A stretch of 64,000 nucleotides of DNA. Origin: Vibrio gangliei (GTDB taxonomy: Bacteria; Pseudomonadota; Gammaproteobacteria; Enterobacterales; Vibrionaceae). The DNA lies in assembly GCF_026001925.1 (NCBI RefSeq), contig NZ_AP021869.1:620001-684000 (forward strand), written 5' to 3'. This document shows positions 42,979 to 51,508 of this stretch, piece after piece (the first letter of the stretch is position 1; each line of letters begins with the position of its first letter). A program made the translations under genes and the position numbers. A model generated the notes under the pieces. The model saw only the letters and a list, made by a program, of their open reading frames with translations. It ran no database searches and had not been told where the DNA came from.

Positions 42979-43189
42979 TAATATTCATCCAGATAATAGT
43001 GTTTATTACAACGGAGCTATTGTTCTTAAAATTCTTCAAGAATATAAGAAAGTAGAGTTATTAGAGCTTTATGAAAAAGTAAGAGAAGTAAAAACTATAT
43101 CATTTCCATTGTTTATATTATGTCTAGATTGGTTATATTTGATTGATGTGGCGGTTTTAAACTCGGGTGACGTTGAATTATGTTTATAA
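42965..43189 (+). CDS. ABC-3C system middle component (small)
   Basis: A 74-residue protein between the SMEK and ATPase genes, overlapping the first by 14 bp and the second by 10 bp. It begins MLLPDNIHPDNSVYYNGAIV and is helical, with a pattern like a small winged helix (LLELYEKVREVKTISFPLFILCLDWLYLIDVA). ABC-3C systems have such a small middle component linking sensor and ATPase. The overlap implies translational coupling and fixed stoichiometry. Function beyond that is inference from position. Confidence 0.7.
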   Translation: MLLPDNIHPDNSVYYNGAIVLKILQEYKKVELLELYEKVREVKTISFPLFILCLDWLYLIDVAVLNSGDVELCL

Positions 43190-44898
43190 AAAAAATTATT
43201 ATAGCCACTCCATCTCATATTATTCGTGAGATACCTTTCCATAAGGGGTTAAATCTTGTTGTTGATGAGAGTGATGGTCAGGTAACTGGTAATAGTGTCG
43301 GAAAAACTACCGTATTGAAGTTGATTGATTTTTGTCTTGGAGCCAAGCCAAAAATCATATATGAAGACCCTGAGAATAAAAAAGAGATCTATTCACTAGT
43401 CAAAGGCTACCTAGTGGATAATAATGTATCAATATTTCTCTATTTATCAGAAAATTTAGACGATGAGAACTCAAGAACAGTTGTTATAGAAAGGAATTTT
43501 CTCGCTAGAAGTAAAATTATAAGAAAAATAGATGGGATTAAATATACCGAGAGCGAATTTGAAGATAAACTCACGGAAATATTTTTTCCTAGCCAAGTTG
43601 GGAAAAAACCAACATTTCGTCAAATTATATCACATAATATTCGCTATAGTGATCTCAGTGTATCTAATACATTAAAAACACTCGATAATTATACTAGTGA
43701 TGCAGAATATGAAACTTTATATCTGTATTTATTAGGGTGTGATTTTTCTCAGGGAAGCTCTAAACAGAAGATTCTTCAAGATATACATCAAGAAAATGTG
43801 TTTAAAAATCGATTGGAAAAAGTACAAACAAAATCAGCGTACGAAGCTGCGCTTGCTATTGTTGAGACTGAAATTGATGAGTTAGATAGAAAAAAATCTT
43901 CATTAAACATTAACGAGAACTTTGAAAGAGATCTTAATAAACTAAACAAAGTTAGATATGAAATTAACCGCGTAAGTAATGATTTGGGTAACCTTAATTT
44001 AAGGAAAGATTTAATAGAAGAAACAAAATCAGAGTTATCTTCTACTGCTTCTTATATTGATTTATCTCAATTGGAATCAATCTATAATCAAGCTTCTAAT
44101 AATTTAGGTAAATTAAATAAGACTTTCGGTGAGTTAGTAAGTTACCATAATAAAATGGTGAATGAACGAATTTCTTATATTACAAAAGAACTTCCAATAA
44201 TAGAAAGTAAAATAAAGTCAAAAAATCATGAATTAAATAATTTTTTGAAAGTGGAAAAAGATTTAGCAGAACTGGTGTCGAAAAGTTCCTCCTTTGAGGA
44301 TCTTGAAGTGCTAATATCGAAACTTAATGATAAGTATCGTGATAAAGGCGAGTTTGAAAGTATTATAAGTCAATTGATAGAGGTTGAAGAAAATATACAA
44401 AATTATGAGTCACAATTAAGTGATATAGATAATGAATTGTTTTCTGATGAATTTGAGGCAGTGGTTAAACAGCAGGTTAACAGATTTAATAAGCATTTTT
44501 CAGCCACGTCCCAGAATCTCTATGGTGAAAAGTACGCTTTAAAATATGATAAAATAATAAATAAAAAAGGTCAGAGATTATACAAGTTCTCTGCGTTTAA
44601 TACTAATTTTAGCTCAGGAAAAAAACAGGGTGAAATTTCTTGTTTTGACATTGCTTATACTCTTTTTGCAGATGAAGAAAATATACCGTGTATGCATTTT
44701 TTATTAAATGATAAAAAAGAGCTAATGCATGATAATCAACTAGTAAAAATAGCTGATTTAGTTGATAAAAATAACGTTCAATTTGTTGCGTCAATTTTGA
44801 AAGATAAATTGCCAGATTCTCTAAATAATGAAGATTATTTTGTGGTTAAACTATCTGAGAGTGATAAATTATTTAGAATTGAGTATTTAGAAGATTAA
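43180..44898 (+). CDS. ABC-3C ATPase, DUF2326 type
   Basis: SMC/Rad50-like ATPase of 572 residues. The Walker A motif is GNSVGKTT at residues 37-44, following an N-terminal beta strand as in RecN/Rad50. A long coiled coil covers about residues 200-430. The C-terminal region (NLYGEKYALKYDKII ... GEISCFDIAYTLFADEE ... QFVASILKDKLP) has the DUF2326 look, replacing the classical signature and Walker B. In ABC-3C systems the ATPase is thought to sense unusual DNA or RNA and license an effector. It is the last gene of the three-gene operon. Confidence 0.8.
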   Translation: MFIKKIIIATPSHIIREIPFHKGLNLVVDESDGQVTGNSVGKTTVLKLIDFCLGAKPKIIYEDPENKKEIYSLVKGYLVDNNVSIFLYLSENLDDENSRTVVIERNFLARSKIIRKIDGIKYTESEFEDKLTEIFFPSQVGKKPTFRQIISHNIRYSDLSVSNTLKTLDNYTSDAEYETLYLYLLGCDFSQGSSKQKILQDIHQENVFKNRLEKVQTKSAYEAALAIVETEIDELDRKKSSLNINENFERDLNKLNKVRYEINRVSNDLGNLNLRKDLIEETKSELSSTASYIDLSQLESIYNQASNNLGKLNKTFGELVSYHNKMVNERISYITKELPIIESKIKSKNHELNNFLKVEKDLAELVSKSSSFEDLEVLISKLNDKYRDKGEFESIISQLIEVEENIQNYESQLSDIDNELFSDEFEAVVKQQVNRFNKHFSATSQNLYGEKYALKYDKIINKKGQRLYKFSAFNTNFSSGKKQGEISCFDIAYTLFADEENIPCMHFLLNDKKELMHDNQLVKIADLVDKNNVQFVASILKDKLPDSLNNEDYFVVKLSESDKLFRIEYLED

Positions 44899-44990
44899 GT
44901 TTTTAACGATTGATATAGTTACTAAGGATAAGGTTAGTCGATGATCTTATCCTAACCTTACCTTCTAAGATTCTGACAGGGTTTGGATAT

Positions 44991-46034
44991 TCATAGTTTA
45001 AACTCATCACGTATGGTTCCCAAGGCTTTATAAACTGCCTGGTTTGACAAAAGCTTACCCGTGATTTCACCCAGCAATATACCAATATCTTCATTAGATT
45101 TGTTCTGTTTGCGAAGAACCAGCATGCGTTTTTTATTGTCCGTTATCCGAGAATCTACCATCTTGCGCGCTAAATTGCGCAGTTCGGGTACATTAGTTGG
45201 GGCCAGTGAAGAGTTCAGCATGAAGTGATAAAAGTACTCATCAATTAATCTATCTCCGGACTTAGCGTTATGACGGTCTGGATGAGCGATTTGGCGTCGT
45301 AATCTCAAGACTTCTTTCTCAAATTGTTCTGCAGAGCGCTTGGCTTGCTTATATAGAGAGTTCCATCGGCCATGAAGCTTGGGACGATGGTTTAGACAGT
45401 AATTCGTACTCAGATCTGGTCGCTTTTTCTTTCCGTCTTTTTCATCATTGTCACGATCATTGTTTTCTCTCTCAATATATCCGTGTTTCGTCCATGTATG
45501 CATGAACTGTGAAAACTCTGTTGGGCTTCCACACAAGGCACACAGTCGTGTTTTTTTATCCGACTTTAAACTGATATCAGGCGCTAGTTTTGATCTATTA
45601 GGTTTCTTTCCTTCACAAATCATAAACAATGATTTGAGCATATCCTGAGTCGATATGAATAGTATGTCTTGCTCTGTGTGGGAGCTCTTATCAACAAAGT
45701 CGCGTAAATAAAAGTGAATTTGGTCGGCCGTATAACGAAAACCTCTCAACTTGATGAGAGCACTATAGTTACACTTTTCTCTTGAGATAGGGCAATAGGA
45801 CAAATACTGGTTTGGAAGGCTACTCAAGTATTCCGATACCACGGGATCAATCACCTGTTTAATCAAGTTTATGATGCTGTGGCTTTTAGACTCTTCCGAG
45901 TATGAATGCCATTTCTCCCTAAAAATGCGAATGGCATTTGCCACAGAGTTGTCAGAATTCTCCCATACAGGAATATAAAACGGACCTAGTCGTTCTGACG
46001 CATCCATCTCAGTTTCAAATATTTTCATATCCAA
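44991..46034 (-). CDS. Unknown protein with Cys/His knuckle and C-terminal HTH-like segment
   Basis: A 347-residue protein of no recognised family, encoded opposite to its neighbours. In the middle there is a probable zinc site: CALC near residue 168 and CLNH near residue 213, separated by a charged loop. A basic helical stretch follows (WNSLYKQAKRSAEQFEKEVLRLRRQI). The C-terminus NEDIGILLGEITGKLLSNQAVYKALG resembles a helix-turn-helix used by resolvase-type proteins. It is divergent from alpA-repA across 79 bp, so a regulatory role for the element is plausible but unproven. Confidence 0.7.
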   Translation of the reverse strand: MDMKIFETEMDASERLGPFYIPVWENSDNSVANAIRIFREKWHSYSEESKSHSIINLIKQVIDPVVSEYLSSLPNQYLSYCPISREKCNYSALIKLRGFRYTADQIHFYLRDFVDKSSHTEQDILFISTQDMLKSLFMICEGKKPNRSKLAPDISLKSDKKTRLCALCGSPTEFSQFMHTWTKHGYIERENNDRDNDEKDGKKKRPDLSTNYCLNHRPKLHGRWNSLYKQAKRSAEQFEKEVLRLRRQIAHPDRHNAKSGDRLIDEYFYHFMLNSSLAPTNVPELRNLARKMVDSRITDNKKRMLVLRKQNKSNEDIGILLGEITGKLLSNQAVYKALGTIRDEFKL

Positions 46035-46113
46035 CTTTTTTGTCCAATGATTAGCCTAATCTACAGGCAGCTCCTGGCATTATCAACCCAAGAATGTTGA
46101 AAAGGAGAAGGTT

Positions 46114-46341
46114 ATGAATCCATCAATGACAAACAAAACGCTGATAAATCGCAAAACCTTACTCAGCATGATCCCTTTGTCTGATCGAACCATCTATAAC
46201 CTGGAACAGCGCGGTGAGTTTCCTCGTCGTATTGTTCTGACCAGCCGAAGTGTTGCTTGGGACCTGGCTGAAGTGGAGAACTGGATAGAAGAAAAGCGCA
46301 GGTCTGCGTTAAAAGCCGCAAGACCTGGTTTTATTTGGTAA
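46114..46341 (+). CDS. AlpA-family (MerR-like) DNA-binding regulator
   Basis: A 75-residue helix-turn-helix protein of the AlpA family, which activates or represses excision and transfer genes in P4-like islands. The pattern is NRKTLLSMIPLSDRTIYNLE, then GEFPRRIVLTSRSVAWDLAE, then VENWIEEKR. The ribosome site AAAAGGAGAAGG is strong. The repA gene follows after 12 bp, so alpA and repA form an operon. Confidence 0.88.
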   Translation: MNPSMTNKTLINRKTLLSMIPLSDRTIYNLEQRGEFPRRIVLTSRSVAWDLAEVENWIEEKRRSALKAARPGFIW

Positions 46342-46353
46342 GTCTGAGTTCAC

Positions 46354-47349
46354 ATGACGCTTAAAGATGTAACGGATGTTCAGGCTAGGGGAACTATTCG
46401 GCAAAAAAGTGCCTCGGGTGCCAGCGGTAAACTAGAGCTAAGCACGAAATATATAGACAACATCATAGCAATCCAGGAGTGCAGTGCTCAGGAGGCTAAT
46501 GAACTCGGTTTTATTGCTCGGCTTCTGATTCAAGCAACCATACCGCACAGTAAGCCAGAATCGAATGAGTGGAGTCGGAAGAATGGTAATTTCACAATGC
46601 ACATGATGGCCCCCTCATCTGTAGGTTTGCCTTACGGTTGCTATGCACGTTTGCTTCTGGTTTGGATGACCACTCAAGCAGTAAGAAACAAGTCCAGATT
46701 GGATAAGGGTTATATCGGTGAGACAGAGGCGCGTAGGCTTGAATTAGGGAATTCTCAGAGAAGCTTTATGGCCGAACTAGGGTTATCGGGAACTGGGGGG
46801 AAAGATGGTTCTATTCCGCGTTTGCGTGAGCAGATGAGCAAACTTTTTAAAACCACCATTAGCGTTATGTTTACGGAACATAATGAAGGTGATGAATATA
46901 TTTCTGAGGATGAGATTGGTGCCAGAGTAGCGGATGTTTCACATATATGGTGGAGCACAAAGCATCCAGATCAAAATTCATTATGGGGCTCTTGGGTAGA
47001 TCTGTCGCCAAAGTTTTTTCAACTGATAACAGATAAACCAGTTCCTCTAGATATGAGGGTATTACGGTTGATTAAGCGTTCTCCTATGGCTCTCGATATA
47101 TATTGCTGGGCAACATACCGAGTCAGCTATTTAAAACGTTCAACAGTCATTCCCTGGGAAGGACTAATGGACCAAATAGGAGCCAATTACCCTAATACTC
47201 CTCAGGGACATCGAGATTTCAGAAAACGGTTTCTCGATGGGCTTAAAAAGGTTCAGTATGCATGGCCAGAGCTAGATGCTACTTCAACCGAAAAAGGATT
47301 GCTTTTGAAACCAAGTGCTCCACAAGTACCTCGACGGACAAAGCGATAG
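46354..47349 (+). CDS. Plasmid-type replication initiator RepA
   Basis: A 331-residue protein resembling plasmid-encoded RepA proteins (RepA_C family). The most telling part is LWGSWVDLSPKFFQLI ... VPLDMRVLRLIKRSPMALDI ... CWATYRVSYL, typical of these initiators; an N-terminal GLPYGCYARLLLVWMTTQAV segment fits. It is directly followed by four iterons and two DnaA boxes, its probable binding sites. A Rep gene inside a chromosomally integrated element suggests replication of the excised circle. Confidence 0.82.
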   Translation: MTLKDVTDVQARGTIRQKSASGASGKLELSTKYIDNIIAIQECSAQEANELGFIARLLIQATIPHSKPESNEWSRKNGNFTMHMMAPSSVGLPYGCYARLLLVWMTTQAVRNKSRLDKGYIGETEARRLELGNSQRSFMAELGLSGTGGKDGSIPRLREQMSKLFKTTISVMFTEHNEGDEYISEDEIGARVADVSHIWWSTKHPDQNSLWGSWVDLSPKFFQLITDKPVPLDMRVLRLIKRSPMALDIYCWATYRVSYLKRSTVIPWEGLMDQIGANYPNTPQGHRDFRKRFLDGLKKVQYAWPELDATSTEKGLLLKPSAPQVPRRTKR

Positions 47350-47415
47350 AGTGAACGGTATGAAACAGTATGTACGCACCATTCTAGATGTTATTAAGCC
47401 TGGGTATTTAGAAAG

Positions 47416-47632
47416 TTATCCACGCATGTTCTGTCCCGCTTTAAAGGGGGTATTTTGCGCATGTTCTGTCCCGGCTTACGCATGTTTTGTCCCGGAGTGC
47501 GCATGTTCTGTCCCGCAAAGTGCCAAAAAGTTTTTTAATAACAGGTGGTTGTAGAACTCCCTATAGTACTTTCCTGTAGGTATACCTATATAAAAATTAA
47601 CCTGTAGTTAAGCAAACAAATATTGTGGATAA
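47416..47632. other. Iteron-type replication origin
   Basis: Four direct copies of GCATGTTYTGTCCCG start at 47424, 47459, 47480 and 47501; the last three are spaced exactly 21 bp, two helical turns. A near-perfect DnaA box (TTATCCACG, 47416-47424) abuts the first and a perfect one (TGTGGATAA, 47624-47632) lies beyond an AT-rich stretch. Iterons, AT-rich region and DnaA boxes next to a rep gene are the classic parts of a plasmid origin. Confidence 0.85.
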
Positions 47633-48041
47633 GATTTATAAAAATAAACTGCTTAAAACTGTCAATGAAATCATTTTTTGGGAAGTTATGTATTTTCAAC
47701 TACATGAAAATAAAGTGTTTTTTATTCTTTTTTTCTTGGCGTCTAAACATTCATTGACACTTGAGGGGCAGTTAAACACGAAGGCTTTGAATTTAGCCTA
47801 GAGCGGAAAGTGTTAGGAAAGCTGTGTTTTTCTGTGTCGTGATATTGGAGTAAAGCCAACACGCATAAATCGCTGTAGACCGCTATTTTAGCGCTATTGA
47901 ATCATTATAAGTGCGCTGTCATATCGCTATAAGTATCGGACTTATCGGGTAAACATGGTTTACACGGGAATAAACAGTTAAATGCAGAGAAATGCACAAG
48001 GGCATGCATAACTTTCCGTGATAAAACCAAAGTTGAAATGC
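47633..48041. other. Non-coding region between origin and oriT
   Basis: About 400 bp without a supportable ORF. The first part is AT-rich with runs of T; the middle repeats the word CGCTAT (for example near 47891, 47902 and 47935). It may belong to the origin or carry promoters for the transfer genes. Confidence 0.5.
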
Positions 48042-48138
48042 GGGCAGGATGTGTGAAGTAGGCCCTCCATGCAAGCATGGCGAAGCCTCTTCACTTATGA
48101 CTTATTCGCACCTTCGGCACTCAACGTTGATCCTGCCC
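48042..48138 (-). other. oriT: IncP-like origin of transfer (oriT)
   Basis: The layout follows the RP4/RK2 oriT: GGGCAGGAT, then GTGAAGTAGGCC, a small palindrome (CCATG-CAAG-CATGG), CTTCAC, CTTATTCGCACC, CTCAACG and ATCCTGCC. On the minus strand the nick motif ATCCTG|CCCG falls at 48045/48044. The region ends just before traJ, as in RP4. Unlike RP4, the outer words GGGCAGGAT (48042-48050) and ATCCTGCCC (48130-48138) are exact inverted copies. Confidence 0.85.
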
Positions 48139-48164
48139 TGCGGGGCCTGAAATAGGAGACAAAC

Positions 48165-48539
48165 ATGGCGAGCAATACGAACAAGAGCACTAGAAAGAAC
48201 AGCCCACCGATTAAGGTTTACTGTCTGCCAGAGGAGCGTGCGTTGATCGAATCCATGTCAGCACAGGCAGGGCTCAGTGCTTCGACCTATTTGCGCGAAG
48301 TCGGCCAAGGCTATCGTATCCAGGGAATTACCGATGCAGAGCATGTACGCGAGTTAGTGCGGGTTAATGGTGACTTAGGACGTCTGGGTGGATTGCTGAA
48401 GTTATGGCTTAGTAATGATGCCAAGGTGGCACATGTTGGGGCCAATACAATCTTAGCGGTGCTTAATCGTATTGAAGCGACGCAAGATCAAATGAGCTCG
48501 CTTATGGAATCCATTCTTCGGCCGAGGGCCGATCAATGA
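48165..48539 (+). CDS. traJ: oriT-recognition protein TraJ (IncP type)
   Basis: Relaxosome protein that binds oriT and recruits the relaxase. It is 124 residues and closely follows RP4 TraJ: SPPIKVYCLPEERALIE, YLREVGQGYRI and the strongly conserved NGDLGRLGGLLKLWL. It has a ribbon-helix-helix-like N-terminus. The ribosome site ATAGGAGACAAAC is strong. It overlaps traI by 4 bp (ATGA), so the two are translated together. Confidence 0.92.
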   Translation: MASNTNKSTRKNSPPIKVYCLPEERALIESMSAQAGLSASTYLREVGQGYRIQGITDAEHVRELVRVNGDLGRLGGLLKLWLSNDAKVAHVGANTILAVLNRIEATQDQMSSLMESILRPRADQ

Positions 48540-50296
48540 TAGTCAAGCACGTACCGATGCGTTCGCAGGGGAAATCTGACTTTGCGGGCTTGGTGAATTA
48601 CATCACCGATCACCAGAGCAAAGAGCATCGACTTGGTAACGTTCGTTTAAATAACTGTGAAGCGAAAACCGTGCGCGATGCGATCAGCGAAGTGTTAGCA
48701 ACTCAATTCGCGAACACGCGAGCGAAGAGTGATAAAACCTACCACCTGATAGTGAGCTTCCCTAATGGTGAACAGTTAGAAGCGCATACTTTGGCCGCGA
48801 TAGAAGAGCGCATTTGCCAAGGCTTGGGCTATGGAGAATATCAGCGTGTCAGTGCTGTGCACAACGATACGGACAATCAACATATCCATATCGCAATTAA
48901 CAAGATTCACCCTACTCGCAACACAATCCATGAGCCGTACTACCCGCATAAGAAGCTAGCGGAAATGTGCGAGTCCATCGAGCAGGACTTTGGTTTGCAG
49001 CCGGATAATCATATACCGCGCAAGTGCGGGGCGGAATCACGTGCGATGGATATGGAGCGGCATTCGGGTATTGAAAGCTTAGTGGGGTGGGTGAAGCGCG
49101 AATGCATGGACGAGATTAAATCAGCCAATAGCTGGCAGGCGTTGCACCAGGTCATGCAGGACAATGGTTTGCAGTTAAGAACCAGAGGAAATGGTCTAGT
49201 GATCGTTGCCGACGGTGAAGCGATCATCAAAGCGAGCACCTTGGGGCGTGAGTTTTCTAAACCCAAACTCGAAGCGCGCCTTGGTCCCTTTGAAGCGACT
49301 GCATCGGATTCTGTTAAGCCGAGCCGCCAATATACACACCGACCTGTTCGCTTGAAGGTGAATACCACCGAGCTATATGTCCGTTATCAAGCAGAGCAGA
49401 AACATGCCGCAGAGAGTAAAACGCAAGCCCTTGAACAGGCTCGTCGTGATAAAGATCGACAGGTTGATAACGCCAAGAGGAAAGGGCGTGGCCGTCGCGC
49501 AGCGATTAAGTTAACCGGTAGCAATAAGCTTACTAAGAAGCTTTTGTACAAACAGGCCAGCAATGCATTGAAAAGCGAGCTTGAGCGCATTCACAAGCGT
49601 TACCAAGAGCAACGGCAAACGATATATCAAAGCAATAAACGCCAAGCCTGGGCGGATTGGTTAAAGAGCCAGGCATTGCAGGGAGATAGCGAAGCCCTCA
49701 AAGCGCTACGTAGCCGAGAGGCTGCACAAAAGCTTAAAGGCAACACACTAAATGGGGATGCAGTTCAGGCCGAGCCCAAAGCAATGGTCGATACGATTAC
49801 GAAAAAAGGCACCATTATTTATCGAGCAGGTAACAGCGCCGTGCGTGATGATGGTGAGCGTCTACAAGTGTCGACGGCTTCCAATCAAACCAGTGTTCTA
49901 GCTGCGCTAAAGGTAGCAATGGAGCGTTACGGTAATTGTATTACCGTGAATGGTTCGCCTGAGTTCAAGGCGCGAGTAATCAAGGCGGCAGCAGATGGCA
50001 ATCTGTCTATCAAATTTGCCGATCAAGGACTAGAACGCCGCCGTCAGGCATTAATGGCCCAGAATAAAAGGGCCAAGCGGTCTGATAAGCCTGGCGTGTT
50101 ACCAATTGGCAAAGTGCCACCTTCACGCCGTGGCTGGTTGCAAAACCTATCTCAGTTAGAGGTCTTAGCGATGCAGTCAGGTCCTGTACCTGAAAAAACG
50201 GCGGTCATGCCAGCACTAGAGCAGCGTAAAGCTAAGCTCCAAGCTGAGCAGGCAGCTAAAAAGGCGAAACGACAACATAAGAGCCGATCACGTTGA
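48536..50296 (+). CDS. traI: MOBP-family relaxase TraI (IncP type)
   Basis: Relaxase that nicks oriT and leads the strand into the recipient. It is 586 residues (RP4 TraI is 732). The three catalytic motifs are intact and at the RP4 numbering: Tyr22 in LVNYITD, Ser74 in HLIVSFPNG, and HNDTDNQHIHIAIN with His109, His116 and His118. The C-terminal half is basic and ends in a Lys/Arg-rich tail; the shorter length suggests a trimmed C-terminus. oriT and traJ immediately upstream complete a relaxosome. Confidence 0.93.
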   Translation: MIVKHVPMRSQGKSDFAGLVNYITDHQSKEHRLGNVRLNNCEAKTVRDAISEVLATQFANTRAKSDKTYHLIVSFPNGEQLEAHTLAAIEERICQGLGYGEYQRVSAVHNDTDNQHIHIAINKIHPTRNTIHEPYYPHKKLAEMCESIEQDFGLQPDNHIPRKCGAESRAMDMERHSGIESLVGWVKRECMDEIKSANSWQALHQVMQDNGLQLRTRGNGLVIVADGEAIIKASTLGREFSKPKLEARLGPFEATASDSVKPSRQYTHRPVRLKVNTTELYVRYQAEQKHAAESKTQALEQARRDKDRQVDNAKRKGRGRRAAIKLTGSNKLTKKLLYKQASNALKSELERIHKRYQEQRQTIYQSNKRQAWADWLKSQALQGDSEALKALRSREAAQKLKGNTLNGDAVQAEPKAMVDTITKKGTIIYRAGNSAVRDDGERLQVSTASNQTSVLAALKVAMERYGNCITVNGSPEFKARVIKAAADGNLSIKFADQGLERRRQALMAQNKRAKRSDKPGVLPIGKVPPSRRGWLQNLSQLEVLAMQSGPVPEKTAVMPALEQRKAKLQAEQAAKKAKRQHKSRSR

Positions 50297-50442
50297 TGTG
50301 ATGGCAAAGGAATCGACGGAAGCCCTAACCGCTTCGGTTGGTAATAACACCGATGTTTAACCCTATTTGGCCGCGCGTTTTACGGTGTCGCGCAGGTCGG
50401 GCGCCGGGATAGTAAGTGGCGATCTATCTCTGAAAAGGCCCA

Positions 50443-50497
50443 CATTCACCGCTGGTAACGGCAGGAGTAGGGAGCGAGCCCTACAGGTTGGTGAATG
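50443..50497 (+). ncRNA. Structured leader upstream of trbJ (possible RNA element)
   Basis: CATTCACC (50443-50450) pairs exactly with GGTGAATG (50490-50497). Inside, GTAGGG-N6-CCCTAC forms a perfect hairpin (50467-50484), and CCGCTGGTAACGG could form a third. This three-way-junction-like fold lies 35 bp before trbJ in the 236-bp gap after traI. It may control trb expression or be a protein-binding DNA site. Confidence 0.45.
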
Positions 50498-50532
50498 CAA
50501 CTTTTAGTCATAACCACTAAGAGTAATTAACC

Positions 50533-51306
50533 ATGCTAAAACGAAAAATTTTAGCGGCTAAAATTCCCGTGCTCGCCATCTCCTTGGCGTTAAACCTTTC
50601 TAATCCTGTATATGCGGGGATTCCGGTTGCTGATGGTACGAATCTAGTTCAGAACATCATGTCGGCAATGGAAGCTGTTACACAGACTACTAAGCAAATT
50701 CAGCAGTATCAAACCCAGTTGCAGCAGTATGAAAATATGCTGCAAAACTCGATGGCCCCGGCTTCTTATATTTGGGACCAAGCGCAACGCACCATCAACG
50801 ATCTGAACCAGGCGACCAACACACTCGCCTATTACCAAAACCAGATCGGCAGCCTCGATGCGTACTTGGGTAAGTTCCAGGACGTGGCCTATTACCGCAG
50901 TTCGCCTTGCTTCTCGTCAGTGGGGTGCAGTGATGCTGAACGGGCCGCAATGACCGAGAACCGACGTCTTGCGTCTGAATCGCAGAAAAAGGCCAATGAC
51001 GCACTGTTTAGGAGTCTGGAACAACAGCAAGATAACTTGGAAGCCGATGCCCGTCAGCTTAACCGCCTGCAATCTGGTGCTCAGAGCGCGGACGGCCAAC
51101 TGGCTGCGATTGGTTATGCTAACCAGCTCGCTAGCAACCAGGCCAACCAGCTCCTGCAAATCCGCAGCTTGCTGATCGCTCAGCAGAATGCCGTTGGCAC
51201 TCGAATGCAGGCGGATGCTGATCGCGAAGCTCAATATCAAGCGTCCCGTGAAAGGTTGTTTGATATGGGCGAGCCAACCGACCGTTCGGAAAACAGGGGA
51301 TTTTAA
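50533..51306 (+). CDS. trbJ: P-type conjugative transfer protein TrbJ (VirB5-like)
   Basis: Minor pilus component of IncP type IV secretion. It is 257 residues, about the length of RP4 TrbJ. A signal peptide ends near VYAG (residues 27-29). The mature protein is Gln-rich and helical (TKQIQQYQTQLQQYENML), as in VirB5/TrbJ. There are two cysteines (CFSSVGC). Its last 14 residues (DMGEPTDRSENRGF) recur at the end of the next gene product. trbK starts 2 bp after its stop. Confidence 0.88.
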   Translation: MLKRKILAAKIPVLAISLALNLSNPVYAGIPVADGTNLVQNIMSAMEAVTQTTKQIQQYQTQLQQYENMLQNSMAPASYIWDQAQRTINDLNQATNTLAYYQNQIGSLDAYLGKFQDVAYYRSSPCFSSVGCSDAERAAMTENRRLASESQKKANDALFRSLEQQQDNLEADARQLNRLQSGAQSADGQLAAIGYANQLASNQANQLLQIRSLLIAQQNAVGTRMQADADREAQYQASRERLFDMGEPTDRSENRGF

Positions 51307-51308
51307 TT

Positions 51309-51506
51309 ATGAAAAATATCACACGAGTTTTTATCGTTAGTGCGTTGGCCTCCTTCGTTCTGGTGGGATGCGGTGAAGATGACGGGCCCAAGCCTGTAAC
51401 GATCGACTGTGACAACCCAAACCTAACGAAAGAGCAGAGGGAAGAAGGACATTGCTTTTGGGATATGGGCGAGCCCACTGATCGCTCTAAGAACAAGGGG
51501 TTCTAA
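51309..51506 (+). CDS. trbK: Entry-exclusion lipoprotein TrbK-like
   Basis: A 65-residue lipoprotein. The signal peptide has the lipobox VLVGC (cysteine at residue 21). In RP4 the gene between trbJ and trbL encodes the entry-exclusion protein TrbK, a small lipoprotein, so position and type agree, although the sequences are only loosely alike. The C-terminus DMGEPTDRSKNKGF repeats the TrbJ tail with two conservative changes. It is followed after 2 bp by trbL. Confidence 0.75.
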   Translation: MKNITRVFIVSALASFVLVGCGEDDGPKPVTIDCDNPNLTKEQREEGHCFWDMGEPTDRSKNKGF

Positions 51507-51508
51507 TC

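Noticed and set aside
47315..47554. 79-residue Cys/Pro-containing ORF after repA
   Set aside because: Its repeated CSVP/CFVP words are just the translated iterons; it overlaps the end of repA and has no ribosome site.
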